Source of the DNA: DASRQK01 sp964401685
GTDB lineage: Bacteria > Bacteroidota > Bacteroidia > Sphingobacteriales > Sphingobacteriaceae
Assembly: GCA_964401685.1 (NCBI GenBank)
Contig: CAYNZH010000006.1
Location: 1 to 64,000 of the forward strand
DNA: 64,000 nucleotides
Direction: 5' to 3'
Translations under genes and position numbers: made by a program
Part shown: piece by piece, positions 8,035 through 17,052 of the stretch
Position numbering within the stretch: position 1 is the first letter of the stretch
Layout of the letters: each line of letters starts with the position of its first letter
Notes under the pieces: generated by a model
The model's input: only the letters and a program-made list of their open reading frames with translations
What the model was told of the DNA's origin: nothing
Database searches by the model: none

Positions 8035-9267
8035 ATGAGAATATTAGTAGCAGGAGTATTTAGCTTGATTTTCACGGTAAGCCAGGCACTTGGCATGGCG
8101 CAAGCGGCGCAGGTAGGTGAGGAAAATTTCGAAAAGCTGTCCGCACTGGCAGGCGAAATCAAAGCGACCTATGCCCCAGACAAGCGCACGGCTTGGTTTG
8201 AATTTACAAAAAATGAAGACAAGCCAAGTACTTATCATGTTGAAACCACCGTGCCGGAAGCAAAGGCAGCTTTTGAACAGCTATTGAGGGACAACGGTCT
8301 CTCACCCACTATCGATTATGATGTTCTTCCTAACCAAACTGTAGGTTCTACGAAAAAGGGAGTGATACGCATGTCGGTCGTAGATATTAGATATACGCCT
8401 GCCAACCAAGCAGAAATGGTTACTCAAGCTATTTTGGGTACTCCAGTGGATTTGCTGAAAAGACAGAGAGATTATTATTTGATACGGACTCCTGAAGGCT
8501 ACATTGCCTGGCTGAAAGCATCCTTACTGACCCCCATGGATGATGAACGTTTTGATTCATGGCAACAGTCAGATAAGCTTATGTTTACCGGTGATTTCGG
8601 GCATTCCTATTCCGAACCAAACCTCAATTCCCTGAGGGTGTCGGACTTGGTTATGGGAAACATTTTACGTCTTACGGGCAGTTCGGGAGACTTCTATAAG
8701 GTTGCCTATCCGGACGGAAGGGAGGCATTTATCGGGAAAGATCAGGCTGTTCCCTACGCGAGTTGGTTGGCAAATACAGCATTGACAGCTGAAAATGTCC
8801 TTTCCGCGGCAAAAACCATGATGGGGGTGCCCTACTTGTGGGGTGGCACGTCCGTTAAAGGTGTTGATTGCAGTGGCTTTACCAAAACAGCCTTCTATAT
8901 GAGTGGTCTGGTAATCCCCAGGGATGCCTCTCAACAGGTGAGAGATGGTCTGGATATCGATATTCTGAGCGATAATGAGGTGGACAGGGAAAAGGTGTTG
9001 GCTAATCTACAACCTGCGGATCTAATTTTCTTCGCATCCAGCAAAGGTCGCGTTGAGAATCCCAGGGTAACCCATGTGGCTATTTACTTGGGCGATGGCG
9101 AATTTATCCATGCCTCAGGAGATGTACGGATCAATAGCCTACTGGAGGATGCAGACAATTATGACGGAAGCTATGTTCGCACCATTGTTTCCGCGAAGCG
9201 CTACATTGGTCATGAAACAGAAGGTCTGAGTAAATTATCTGAGCACCAAGCTTATGCAATCAAATAG
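8035..9267 (+). CDS. NlpC/P60 (C40) peptidoglycan endopeptidase with SH3-type domains
   Basis: The product has 410 residues. A Sec signal (about 1-25) is followed by an N-terminal region and two bacterial SH3-like segments (about 115-240). The C-terminal NlpC/P60 domain (about 252-395) has the catalytic Cys279 in GVDCSGF, His347 in THVAIY and His359 in FIHASG. This arrangement matches dipeptidyl-peptidase VI / YkfC enzymes, which cut gamma-D-Glu-diaminopimelate bonds in stem peptides carrying a free L-Ala. The next gene, 1 bp downstream, encodes the matching dipeptide epimerase, the same pairing as ykfC and ykfB of Bacillus subtilis. The ATG at 8035 is chosen because the upstream extension lacks a signal and overlaps the promoter region. 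Confidence 0.93.
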   Translation: MRILVAGVFSLIFTVSQALGMAQAAQVGEENFEKLSALAGEIKATYAPDKRTAWFEFTKNEDKPSTYHVETTVPEAKAAFEQLLRDNGLSPTIDYDVLPNQTVGSTKKGVIRMSVVDIRYTPANQAEMVTQAILGTPVDLLKRQRDYYLIRTPEGYIAWLKASLLTPMDDERFDSWQQSDKLMFTGDFGHSYSEPNLNSLRVSDLVMGNILRLTGSSGDFYKVAYPDGREAFIGKDQAVPYASWLANTALTAENVLSAAKTMMGVPYLWGGTSVKGVDCSGFTKTAFYMSGLVIPRDASQQVRDGLDIDILSDNEVDREKVLANLQPADLIFFASSKGRVENPRVTHVAIYLGDGEFIHASGDVRINSLLEDADNYDGSYVRTIVSAKRYIGHETEGLSKLSEHQAYAIK

Positions 9268-9268
9268 T

Positions 9269-10309
9269 ATGGCAGTGACCAAAAAGATGGGTAAATTCAC
9301 CCTTTCATTCCGGCCATTTACCCTCGAACTAAAACATGTTTTTACCATCGCGTCCGGATCGAGAAGCACGACGCCAGTGGTCCTTACTGAACTGAGTTAT
9401 GAGGGTGTTACGGGCTATGGGGAAGCGTCCATGCCTCCCTATTTGGGCGAATCCCAGGAGTCAGTTATGAATTTTCTCAATAAGGTGGATCTATCTGGAT
9501 TTGATTCGCCTTTTTTGACTGATGATATTCTAGCTTACGTGGACAGGATTGAGGTGAAGAATACCGCTGCCAAGGCATCGGTGGACATTGCATTGCATGA
9601 CTTGTTGGGCAAATTAATGGGGCAACCCTGGCACAGAATCTGGGGTTACAACCCAAAAAACACCCCGGATACCACGATGACTATCGGTATCGATACGCCC
9701 GAGGTGGTCCGGGAGAAAGTTCGGGAAGCTTCAGCGTTTAAGATTATCAAGGTGAAACTTGGCCTTGATACCGACAAGATGATGATCGAAACCATCAGGG
9801 AAGTGACTGACGTGCCCTTATGTGCAGATGTCAACCAGGGTTGGAAAACCAGGGAAGAGGCATTGGAAATGGCGCATTGGCTTGCCGATCGCGGGGTCGT
9901 CTTCCTCGAGCAGCCCATGCCCAAGGAGCAGATAGATGACAATGCTTGGCTTACTGAACACAGTCCTATTCCGACTGTTGGGGACGAGGCCGTCCAGCGT
10001 CTGGTGGACGTGAGGCCTGCGCTGGGTGTCTACTCCGGGATAAACATCAAACTCATGAAGTGCACGGGCATGCGAGAAGCACATCAAATGGCCGAACTGG
10101 CCCGCGCCTTGGACATGAAGGTCATGCTCGGCTGTATGACGGAAACCTCGTGCGCAATCTCCGCTGCGGCACAATTATCGCCCGTGGTCGATTGGGCCGA
10201 TCTCGATGGTGCACTACTCATTTCCAACGATATCTACCAAGGAATGACAGTGAGCCAGGGCAAGGTGATTTTACCTGAGGCTCCGGGAATTGGTATTGTA
10301 CCGCGTTAG
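9269..10309 (+). CDS. L-Ala-D/L-Glu (dipeptide) epimerase, enolase superfamily
   Basis: The product has 346 residues from ATG 9269; an ATG five codons earlier (9254) overlaps the previous stop and is possible. Catalytic residues of the muconate-lactonizing-type subgroup are all present: the KVK motif (161-163), metal ligands Asp187 (ADVNQGW), Glu214 (LEQPMP) and Asp239 (VGDEAV), and the second acid/base Lys261 (NIKLMKCTG). It has the N-terminal capping domain. The enzyme turns L-Ala-D-Glu released from murein into L-Ala-L-Glu so that ordinary peptidases can use it. Its place directly after an NlpC/P60 enzyme supports this over other dipeptide substrates. Confidence 0.92.
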   Translation: MAVTKKMGKFTLSFRPFTLELKHVFTIASGSRSTTPVVLTELSYEGVTGYGEASMPPYLGESQESVMNFLNKVDLSGFDSPFLTDDILAYVDRIEVKNTAAKASVDIALHDLLGKLMGQPWHRIWGYNPKNTPDTTMTIGIDTPEVVREKVREASAFKIIKVKLGLDTDKMMIETIREVTDVPLCADVNQGWKTREEALEMAHWLADRGVVFLEQPMPKEQIDDNAWLTEHSPIPTVGDEAVQRLVDVRPALGVYSGINIKLMKCTGMREAHQMAELARALDMKVMLGCMTETSCAISAAAQLSPVVDWADLDGALLISNDIYQGMTVSQGKVILPEAPGIGIVPR

Positions 10310-11805
10310 AAAATTCGGGCAGGGCCAGCTACGGAAACGCCTTTATCTTGCTGAAGCGGTATTAATGTGCCATTCACCACAGCGTAATGTAGTTCACCGT
10401 CTTTTTCCAGGAAAAAATGAGCTTCACGACCCAAGTGGGCCTGGGCCTCACTGGGCTTTCGCTGATTGAAGATGACCAGCGGAAAATCGTGCATCACTTG
10501 TGATGGCATGCGGCTGACCTGTACCGCGATGTAACCGTCTCTAAGCATCTCCATCGCTGATTCATGGCTGAGTTGATCGATTTGACTAAATACCTTGGGG
10601 TAAATCTTGCCCGGGACGAACCGAAATCCAGCCTCGTCTACCTCTTCGTAGCCGAAATTTTCCAGCAAATCACCCAGATCATCTATCCTGGATCTTAGGT
10701 AAAAATCCCTTCCGACTGTCACTTCATCCCGACGTATCGAGATATCGGTCACGTACTGGGCGCTGTCTGAGCCTACGGTCACCCCTCTGAGCAACACATC
10801 GGTAAGCTTAGCGTCATTGGGGGGAAGGGACTCATAATCAGCAATCTCATGCTTATCATAGGAACCGTCGGCAATCTCGAGCAAAGCATTGAGGATGATC
10901 ATAAAGTTGAGTTTCCGGATGTACTGCTTTTCTGGATCGCCTTTGTACCCACCCGACTCTATCAAAACTGTGCTTGCGCCCCATTTTTGAAAGTTGTCCC
11001 CGAATCCGCGAGGCGTATGGGCATCGTCGTAGCGCGCGACTGCCCCAGGAATTTCGTGTTGCAGTACGGCGTTCATTCCGGCTGCCAATCGCATTGCCCT
11101 GCCCCGGACATCGTTAATGTCACGCTCATAATTATAAGCAGGAGCCAATAAGGAGATGGTCACCGGCGTGCCGGTCTCGGGAATACTGTGGTAGATATTC
11201 TGATCGTGAAGGTTAAATCCAAAATCTGGCTTTATTTCAGCAGCAAAATCGATGAGCAGGCGCCCTTCAACCGTAGAACCAGCGCGCGCGTCTCGATTCA
11301 TATCGATCTCCTGAGCGGTTCGCCTGGTGTACATATCGGCACCGTCTGGGTTGAGCATTGGCACGAAGTAAAGGGTTGTATTGGCTTTTATTATTTGCCG
11401 TAAACTGTCCAAACCATCGTGCTCGCCTTCTAAAAAATTGAAGATATCGAGCAGTGCCATCGTCGCGGTAGGCTCATTTCCATGCATTTGAGACCAAAGC
11501 ATTACCTTGTTCTCGCCTTCACCATACTTTAGTTGGTAAATTGCCTTGCCCAAATAAGACTTACCTAAGGTGTCAATTTTAAGAATTCCCTTTTGCTTAT
11601 GCAATTGGATCAACGAATCTATGTCAGCATGTTTAAATCTTCGGTGCGTGATGGAAGGTTCCTTATAAAGGTCATAAGCTTGGTGCAACATAGCAGTATC
11701 CAATTGATAACTTGACGCGCTTCGGTTGAAAATCCCGTCGGACTGACAACCAATGATCATCGATAAAACAAAAAGTGCCGGGACACTATTGAGGATTTTT
11801 TTCAT
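10306..11805 (-). CDS. M14 zinc carboxypeptidase, lipoprotein
   Basis: The product has 499 residues. Residues 1-20 form a lipoprotein signal with Cys20 (MIIGC). The M14 domain has zinc ligands His108 and Glu111 (MHGNEP) and His200 (FNLHDQ), and the general base Glu283 (VLIESGGY). The last 180 residues form an extra domain without a recognised name. M14 members cleave C-terminal residues; some bacterial ones act on murein peptides (gamma-D-Glu-mDap). It converges on the epimerase gene with a 4 bp overlap of the two ends. A role in stem-peptide breakdown is inferred from position only. Confidence 0.88.
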   Translation of the reverse strand: MKKILNSVPALFVLSMIIGCQSDGIFNRSASSYQLDTAMLHQAYDLYKEPSITHRRFKHADIDSLIQLHKQKGILKIDTLGKSYLGKAIYQLKYGEGENKVMLWSQMHGNEPTATMALLDIFNFLEGEHDGLDSLRQIIKANTTLYFVPMLNPDGADMYTRRTAQEIDMNRDARAGSTVEGRLLIDFAAEIKPDFGFNLHDQNIYHSIPETGTPVTISLLAPAYNYERDINDVRGRAMRLAAGMNAVLQHEIPGAVARYDDAHTPRGFGDNFQKWGASTVLIESGGYKGDPEKQYIRKLNFMIILNALLEIADGSYDKHEIADYESLPPNDAKLTDVLLRGVTVGSDSAQYVTDISIRRDEVTVGRDFYLRSRIDDLGDLLENFGYEEVDEAGFRFVPGKIYPKVFSQIDQLSHESAMEMLRDGYIAVQVSRMPSQVMHDFPLVIFNQRKPSEAQAHLGREAHFFLEKDGELHYAVVNGTLIPLQQDKGVSVAGPARIF

Positions 11806-11859
11806 AAAATAAGATTGGCCTATCTAGGCAATATACGCAAAAATTGCGACATTACAAAA

Positions 11860-13194
11860 TTAACGTTTAAACTTCAGTCTTTCACCTGATTTTTTAGTTA
11901 AAAATTGCCCCTGTTGATAAGCGAGTACACCCGAAACGATGGTGTGGGTCACCGAGGATTTGAATTCAAGGCCCTCAAAGGGCGACCATCCACATTTGGA
12001 TAACAAATCAGCCTTTTCCACGCGTTGGGGCTTTTCAAGGTCTACCAATACCAAGTCCGCCCAGTAGCCTTCTCGTATAAACCCTCGTTCTTCTACGGAA
12101 AAGCAGATTGCAGGGTGATGGGCGGCTTTTTCGACCAACTGCGTAAGAGACCATTTGCCCTGATGGTAAAATTCCAAAAGTGCCTGCAGGGTGTGTTGTA
12201 TGAGAGGTCCGCCCGAAGGCGCGCTCAGATAGGGTTGTTTTTTCTCCTCGAGCGTGTGGGGCGCATGGTCAGTGGCAACCACGTCGATCCGTCCATCCAG
12301 CAGTCCCTTCCAGATTCCTTCACGGTCCGCTGCGCTTTTGACAGCGGGATTCCATTTGATCATATTGCCCTTTTGCCTATAATCCTCATCGGAAAACCAA
12401 AGATGATGAACGCAGGCCTCAGCCGTAATTCGCTTCTGTTCCAGAGGGATATCCGTATCGAACAATTCAATTTCGGCTGCAGTTGAAATGTGAAGCACGT
12501 GCAAGCGAGTTTGATGCTTGCGAGCCAGAGCGACGGCTTTGGAAGAGGAAAGGAAGCAGGCTTCCGCTGAGCGGATCAGTGGATGGTGCTCCGCATGAAT
12601 CTCATCGCCCAGTTTTGCTTTCATCAGCGCAAGATTTCGCTGAATCGTCTGCTCGTCTTCACAGTGAGTGGCAATCAACATCGGGGTCGATGAGAAGATC
12701 CTTTCCAAGGTACTCTCGTTGTCGACCAGCATATTACCCGTAGAGGAGCCCATGAATACTTTAATTCCACAAACGTTCGAGGGATCGGTCCTCAGAACTT
12801 CGTCCAGGTTGTCATTTGAGGCCCCCATGTAGAATGAGTAATTGGCGAGGGAATTCTCGGCAGCCAAAGCGTACTTGTCAGCCAAAAGTTTTTGGCTCAG
12901 CGTATTGGGAACTGTGTTTGGCATTTCCATGAATGTGGTCGTCCCTCCGGCTACCGCCGCCCTGCTCTCGTGCCAGATATCGCCTTTATAGGTCAGGCCA
13001 GGCTCTCGGAAATGGACCTGATCATCGATCAAACCCGGCAGTAGAAAAAGTCCTTCCGCGTTAATTTCACGGTCGGCGGGCTTATTGATGCTCGGTGCAA
13101 TGAGCTCGATTCTTCCGTTCCGCACAAAAACATCGGCTACAAACTGCTCGTTCTCATTGACTATCGTTGGGGATTTGATTAAAATCGTGGACAT
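11860..13194 (-). CDS. pyrC: Dihydroorotase
   Basis: The product has 444 residues with the cyclic amidohydrolase layout: an N-terminal beta segment, LPGLIDDQVHFREPG (53-67), the EMPNTVP loop, IATHCEDE, LHVLHIST and VATDHAPHT (Asp base). It interconverts carbamoyl-aspartate and dihydroorotate in pyrimidine synthesis. The usual first His of the HxH metal pair is Gln59 here (QVH). My memory is that this is the normal form of the motif in Bacteroidota dihydroorotases, so it need not mean loss of activity. Allantoinase or hydantoinase are less likely because no purine or hydantoin genes are nearby. It lies 5 bp after mutS, so the two may share a transcript. Confidence 0.88.
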   Translation of the reverse strand: MSTILIKSPTIVNENEQFVADVFVRNGRIELIAPSINKPADREINAEGLFLLPGLIDDQVHFREPGLTYKGDIWHESRAAVAGGTTTFMEMPNTVPNTLSQKLLADKYALAAENSLANYSFYMGASNDNLDEVLRTDPSNVCGIKVFMGSSTGNMLVDNESTLERIFSSTPMLIATHCEDEQTIQRNLALMKAKLGDEIHAEHHPLIRSAEACFLSSSKAVALARKHQTRLHVLHISTAAEIELFDTDIPLEQKRITAEACVHHLWFSDEDYRQKGNMIKWNPAVKSAADREGIWKGLLDGRIDVVATDHAPHTLEEKKQPYLSAPSGGPLIQHTLQALLEFYHQGKWSLTQLVEKAAHHPAICFSVEERGFIREGYWADLVLVDLEKPQRVEKADLLSKCGWSPFEGLEFKSSVTHTIVSGVLAYQQGQFLTKKSGERLKFKR

Positions 13195-13199
13195 ATTTT

Positions 13200-15818
13200 T
13201 TAATTTTTTAATACGCGTTGGATCTCGTCCAGTTTCATAAGGGCTTCCACTGGAGTCAAGGTGTTCACATCCAGATTCTGCAGCATGTCGCGTATTTTGG
13301 ACAGCACAGGATCGTCTATGGAAAACATCTGAAGTTGATAGGCTTGTTTTTGAACCTTCTTCAGACTATCCTTGATCTGCTCGCCCCCGGTACGCTCCTG
13401 TTCCAGTCGCTTTAGGATTTCTGAAGCCCGCTGTAGAAGCTTGGGCGGCATTCCCGCGAGCCTTGCCACGTGTATACCAAAACTGTGTTCACTACCTCCA
13501 GGCACGAGTTTTCTGAGAAATATCACCCGATTACCCGATTCCTTGACGGAAACATTGTAGTTTTTGATTCTGGGAAAGGAATTGGTCAACTCATTCAGCT
13601 CATGATAATGTGTCGCAAATAGTGTCTTGGCCGCCGCACCTGGGTGGTTGTGCAGGTATTCGGCTATGGCCCAAGCAATGGAAATGCCGTCATAGGTACT
13701 GGTTCCTCGTCCGATTTCGTCCAATAAGATCAAACTCCGCGGTGAAATATTATTCATGATGTTGGCCGTCTCGTTCATTTCAACCATAAAAGTGGATTCA
13801 CCCGTAGACAAATTGTCGGAGGCCCCTACTCGCGTGAAAATCTTGTCAACCAAGCCCATATGAACATCCGTTGCCGGAACGAAACAACCCATCTGGGCCA
13901 TCAGCACGATCAGAGCAGTCTGGCGCAGTATCGCCGATTTTCCGGACATATTTGGACCTGTAATAATGATGATTTGCTGGGTTTCGCTATCCAGAAATAC
14001 ATCGTTGGTGATATAGTCCTCCCCCGGAGGGAGATGCTGTTCGATGACCGGATGCCGTCCCCCTTTGATTTGTAAGACGAGGCTTTGATCTACCTTGGGC
14101 CGGGTATATCTATTTTTCTCTGAAATACAAGCGAAGTTGAGGAGCACATCCAATTGGGCTAATAATCGCGCATTTTGTTGAATGGTTTTGATATAGGGCG
14201 ACACTTTTTGTACGAGTTCTGCATAAAGGCGAATTTCTAGCGCCTGGATTTTCTCTTCAGCCCCTAGAATTTGCTCCTCGTATTCCTTCAGTTCTTCGGT
14301 GATATAGCGCTCTGCATTGACCAGGGTTTGCTTTCTCATCCACGCGGACGGTACTTTGTCTTTATGCGCGTTGGTAACTTCGAGGTAATAGCCAAATACA
14401 TTGTTAAAGGCAATCTTCAGGGAAGGAATTCCCGTAGCTTCTGCTTCTCGCTTTTGAATTTCCAATAAAAAATCCTTACCCCCGAAAGCGATGGCACGCA
14501 GTCTGTCCAATTCCGCATCAACACCCGGGGCAATGACCTGGCCTTTTTGGGGATTGACCGGAGGGTCCTCGTGCAGATCCCTGGCGATAAGCTCCTGCAG
14601 GTCCGCGCAGGGATCCAAGTGTTTGGAAAGCTTGTACATAGCCGGATCACTTAACTTTTCCAACAACTCCTTGATTCTAGAACTCGCAAACAACGCTTTT
14701 TGAAGCTGACCCAATTCCCTGGGATTTACCTTTTGCAGGCCGACCTTGCTGATTAGCCGCTCCAGGTCACCGAGATTCTGTAACTCTGCGCTGAGATCCT
14801 GTCGCAATTCCGGGTGTTTCAGGAGGTATTCGACAATATCGAAACGCTCTTTAATCGGCTTTAAACGTTTAAGGGGCATCATAATCCATCTCCGCAGGAG
14901 TCTGGCGCCCATTGGGGTGAGTGTCTGATCCAGCACGTGTACCAATGGAATTGCCTGATCGCCCTCACCGCGTAGCAATTCCAGATTTCGGGTGGTAAAT
15001 CGATCCATCCACACATGCTGATCGTCGTCAATCGGTTTCAGGCTACTGATATGCGTCAGAGATCGGTGTTCCGTTTCATTTAGATAATGAAGGGCGACAC
15101 CTGCAGCGCGGCTGCCGAGAGGAGATTTTTCCATCCCGAATCCCTTAAGCGAATGCACTCCAAAATGCTTTAGCAGCATGTCGTTAGCGAAATCTCCAGA
15201 ATAGGGCCATTCGTCCAAGGCATACGTATAGTACTGTGAGCCAAAAATACCCTGAAACTGACCCATTTGATGCTTAGGCAGTATAATTTCCCGGGGAGAA
15301 TGACTCTGAAGAATTTTATCTATCTGGGCAGCGCTGCCCTGAGTTGCTAGAAATTCGCCAGTAGAAATATCTATAAAAGAAAGGCCGATCTGGTCCTTCT
15401 CAAAGAAGAGAGAGGCGAGATAGTTATTGGATTTTTGCTGGACGATATGGTCGTTATAAGACACGCCGGGAGTGACAAGCTCAGTTACGCCCCGTTTGAC
15501 AAGTGTTTTGGTGGTTTTTGGGTCCTCCAGCTGGTCACACACTGCTACTCTCTGCCCCGCCCTCACCAGTTTCGGCAGGTAGGTTTCCAAGGAGTGGTGG
15601 GGAAATCCAGCCAAAGCAGTTTCAGATTCCGAACCGTTCCCTCTCTTAGTCAGGACAATTCCCAGAATTCCGGCGGCCTTCACAGCGTCCTCGCCGAATG
15701 TCTCATAAAAATCCCCCACCCGGAAAAGCAGTAGTGCCCCTGGGTATTTGGCTTTTATACTGTTAAATTGCCGCATCAACGGCGTTTCTTTCTTCTCTGA
15801 TTTCTCTTTCTTGGCCAA
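13200..15818 (-). CDS. mutS: DNA mismatch repair protein MutS
   Basis: The product has about 872 residues and the full MutS domain set. The mismatch-binding Phe-x-Glu motif lies in FRVGDFYETF, followed by connector, core/lever, clamp and C-terminal ATPase with Walker A GPNMSGKS, LLDEIGRGTSTYDG and FATHYHELNEL. It recognises mismatches as a dimer and recruits MutL. The start is uncertain. A TTG at 15848 opens the frame, but it lies in the T-tract of a terminator of the upstream gene. The TTG at 15818 gives the MAKKEKSEKKETPLM-type N-terminus seen in relatives and is preferred. Confidence 0.95.
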   Translation of the reverse strand: MAKKEKSEKKETPLMRQFNSIKAKYPGALLLFRVGDFYETFGEDAVKAAGILGIVLTKRGNGSESETALAGFPHHSLETYLPKLVRAGQRVAVCDQLEDPKTTKTLVKRGVTELVTPGVSYNDHIVQQKSNNYLASLFFEKDQIGLSFIDISTGEFLATQGSAAQIDKILQSHSPREIILPKHQMGQFQGIFGSQYYTYALDEWPYSGDFANDMLLKHFGVHSLKGFGMEKSPLGSRAAGVALHYLNETEHRSLTHISSLKPIDDDQHVWMDRFTTRNLELLRGEGDQAIPLVHVLDQTLTPMGARLLRRWIMMPLKRLKPIKERFDIVEYLLKHPELRQDLSAELQNLGDLERLISKVGLQKVNPRELGQLQKALFASSRIKELLEKLSDPAMYKLSKHLDPCADLQELIARDLHEDPPVNPQKGQVIAPGVDAELDRLRAIAFGGKDFLLEIQKREAEATGIPSLKIAFNNVFGYYLEVTNAHKDKVPSAWMRKQTLVNAERYITEELKEYEEQILGAEEKIQALEIRLYAELVQKVSPYIKTIQQNARLLAQLDVLLNFACISEKNRYTRPKVDQSLVLQIKGGRHPVIEQHLPPGEDYITNDVFLDSETQQIIIITGPNMSGKSAILRQTALIVLMAQMGCFVPATDVHMGLVDKIFTRVGASDNLSTGESTFMVEMNETANIMNNISPRSLILLDEIGRGTSTYDGISIAWAIAEYLHNHPGAAAKTLFATHYHELNELTNSFPRIKNYNVSVKESGNRVIFLRKLVPGGSEHSFGIHVARLAGMPPKLLQRASEILKRLEQERTGGEQIKDSLKKVQKQAYQLQMFSIDDPVLSKIRDMLQNLDVNTLTPVEALMKLDEIQRVLKN

Positions 15819-15846
15819 TTTTCTACTTGCTAACGCGTAAAAATAC

Positions 15847-15878
15847 AAAAAAAGCCTGTGAAACAGGGTCTCACAGGC
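15847..15878 (-). terminator. Rho-independent terminator behind the His-rich lipoprotein gene
   Basis: On the minus strand the stem GCCTGTGA / TCACAGGC (8 bp, 9-base loop; plus-strand arms 15854-15861 and 15871-15878) is followed at once by seven T. It lies between the small lipoprotein gene and mutS, 29 bp before the preferred mutS start, so mutS needs readthrough or a promoter of its own. Confidence 0.85.
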
Positions 15879-15902
15879 AATTTTATGATTGAACCGGAAA
15901 AA

Positions 15903-16094
15903 TTATCCTTGCGGAATAGAATCCAACACAACAGTGGTATCGGTTACAGTCGTGTCTACGTGCATGTCGTGGTCGTGAAGTTCATGATCATGGTCGTGAT
16001 CGTGGTCATGCTCTTCGTTGGTTGTGTTTCCAGCGTTACATCCAACAAAAGCGAATGCTCCGGCGAAAAGTGTCATTAGTGCTAATTTTTTCAT
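15903..16094 (-). CDS. Small His/Asp-rich lipoprotein
   Basis: A 63-residue product. Residues 1-19 form a lipoprotein signal with the lipobox FVGC. The mature part has an (HD)n tract, EEHDHDHDHDHELHDHDMH, followed by a Thr/Val-rich tail. Alternating His and Asp is typical of weak zinc, nickel or copper binding in transporters and periplasmic buffers, but no family is recognised. It lies after folD and before its own terminator. A TTG two codons earlier (16100) also opens the frame. The short length, lipobox and terminator make it a real gene; its function is unknown. Confidence 0.75.
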   Translation of the reverse strand: MKKLALMTLFAGAFAFVGCNAGNTTNEEHDHDHDHDHELHDHDMHVDTTVTDTTVVLDSIPQG

Positions 16095-16146
16095 TGTCAA
16101 AAATTTATATGTTAATAAAAGGATTAATTAATACGCTTTTGTTCTG

Positions 16147-17031
16147 TCATTTTGGATAAATTGTCCCCTTCGCCGCTTCTAATGTATTTTTAAGGAGTCC
16201 GACGATTGTCATCAGGCCAACTCCCCCGGGAACCGGGGTTATCCACGCGGCTTTAGGGGCAATACGATCAAAGTCCACATCACCAAACAACTGAAATCCT
16301 GATTTTGTTTTAGTCGAAATTTCGCGATTGATGCCTACGTCGATGACAATTGCTCCTTCCTTGACCATATCCGCGGTCACAAAGTGCTTCTTCCCTATCG
16401 CGGCGATGATGATATCAGCGCGAAGCACCTCGGTTTTGAGGTCCTGGGTGCGGCTATGCGTCAGGGTGACCGTGCAATTGCCTGGCTGAGCATTGCGGGC
16501 GAGCAAAATGCTCATGGGACTCCCCACAATATTGCTCCTTCCTATGACCACGGCATGCTTGCCGCTGGTTTCTATGCCATAGTAATCCAGCATGAGCAAA
16601 ATCCCGTAAGGAGTTGCCGGCAGAAAACAGGGTAGATTCCTTTGCATGCGACCCAGATTGATGGGGTGAAATCCGTCCACATCTTTACGATGGTCGATGG
16701 CTTCTGTGATGCGGTCTGCATCTATATGTGCGGGCAGTGGGAGCTGGACAATCAGCCCATCGACAGTGTCGTCCGCGTTGAGCTCTTGAATTTTTTCTAT
16801 CAACTCGGCCTCGCTCAGATCATCCTCATAACGTATGTCGGTCGAATCGAAACCCACGAGCTCACAATTTCGCATTTTACTAGCAACATAGGTCTCGCTT
16901 CCGCCATCGTGTCCGACCAAAATCGCCACTAAATGGGGCTTTCTGCCCTTCAGACTGGTAAACGCGGCGGCTTCAGCCTTGATCTTTTCCTTGAGTTTTT
17001 CCGAGACTAGTTTGCCGTCTAGTAAATTCAT
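16147..17031 (-). CDS. folD: Methylenetetrahydrofolate dehydrogenase/cyclohydrolase FolD
   Basis: The product has 294 residues, the family length. The catalytic Tyr/Lys pair is in ETYVASKMR; QLPLPAH, PATPYGILLML and the NADP-binding VVIGRSNIVGSP follow, with the signature ending TPVPGGVGLMT. It oxidises 5,10-methylene-THF to 5,10-methenyl-THF and then hydrolyses it to 10-formyl-THF in the cytoplasm. It starts 21 bp after lepA, so the two are probably cotranscribed. Confidence 0.97.
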   Translation of the reverse strand: MNLLDGKLVSEKLKEKIKAEAAAFTSLKGRKPHLVAILVGHDGGSETYVASKMRNCELVGFDSTDIRYEDDLSEAELIEKIQELNADDTVDGLIVQLPLPAHIDADRITEAIDHRKDVDGFHPINLGRMQRNLPCFLPATPYGILLMLDYYGIETSGKHAVVIGRSNIVGSPMSILLARNAQPGNCTVTLTHSRTQDLKTEVLRADIIIAAIGKKHFVTADMVKEGAIVIDVGINREISTKTKSGFQLFGDVDFDRIAPKAAWITPVPGGVGLMTIVGLLKNTLEAAKGTIYPK

Positions 17032-17052
17032 AGGTTGAACTTTAAATTGGTA

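Noticed and set aside
12025..12486. A 153-codon plus-strand frame within dihydroorotase.
   Set aside because: Shadow of a conserved enzyme gene; no start context or domain.
15961..16020. Short repeats GTGGTCATG/GATCATGGTC, considered as a tandem or CRISPR-like repeat.
   Set aside because: They are the codons of the His-Asp tract of the small lipoprotein, in frame and irregular.
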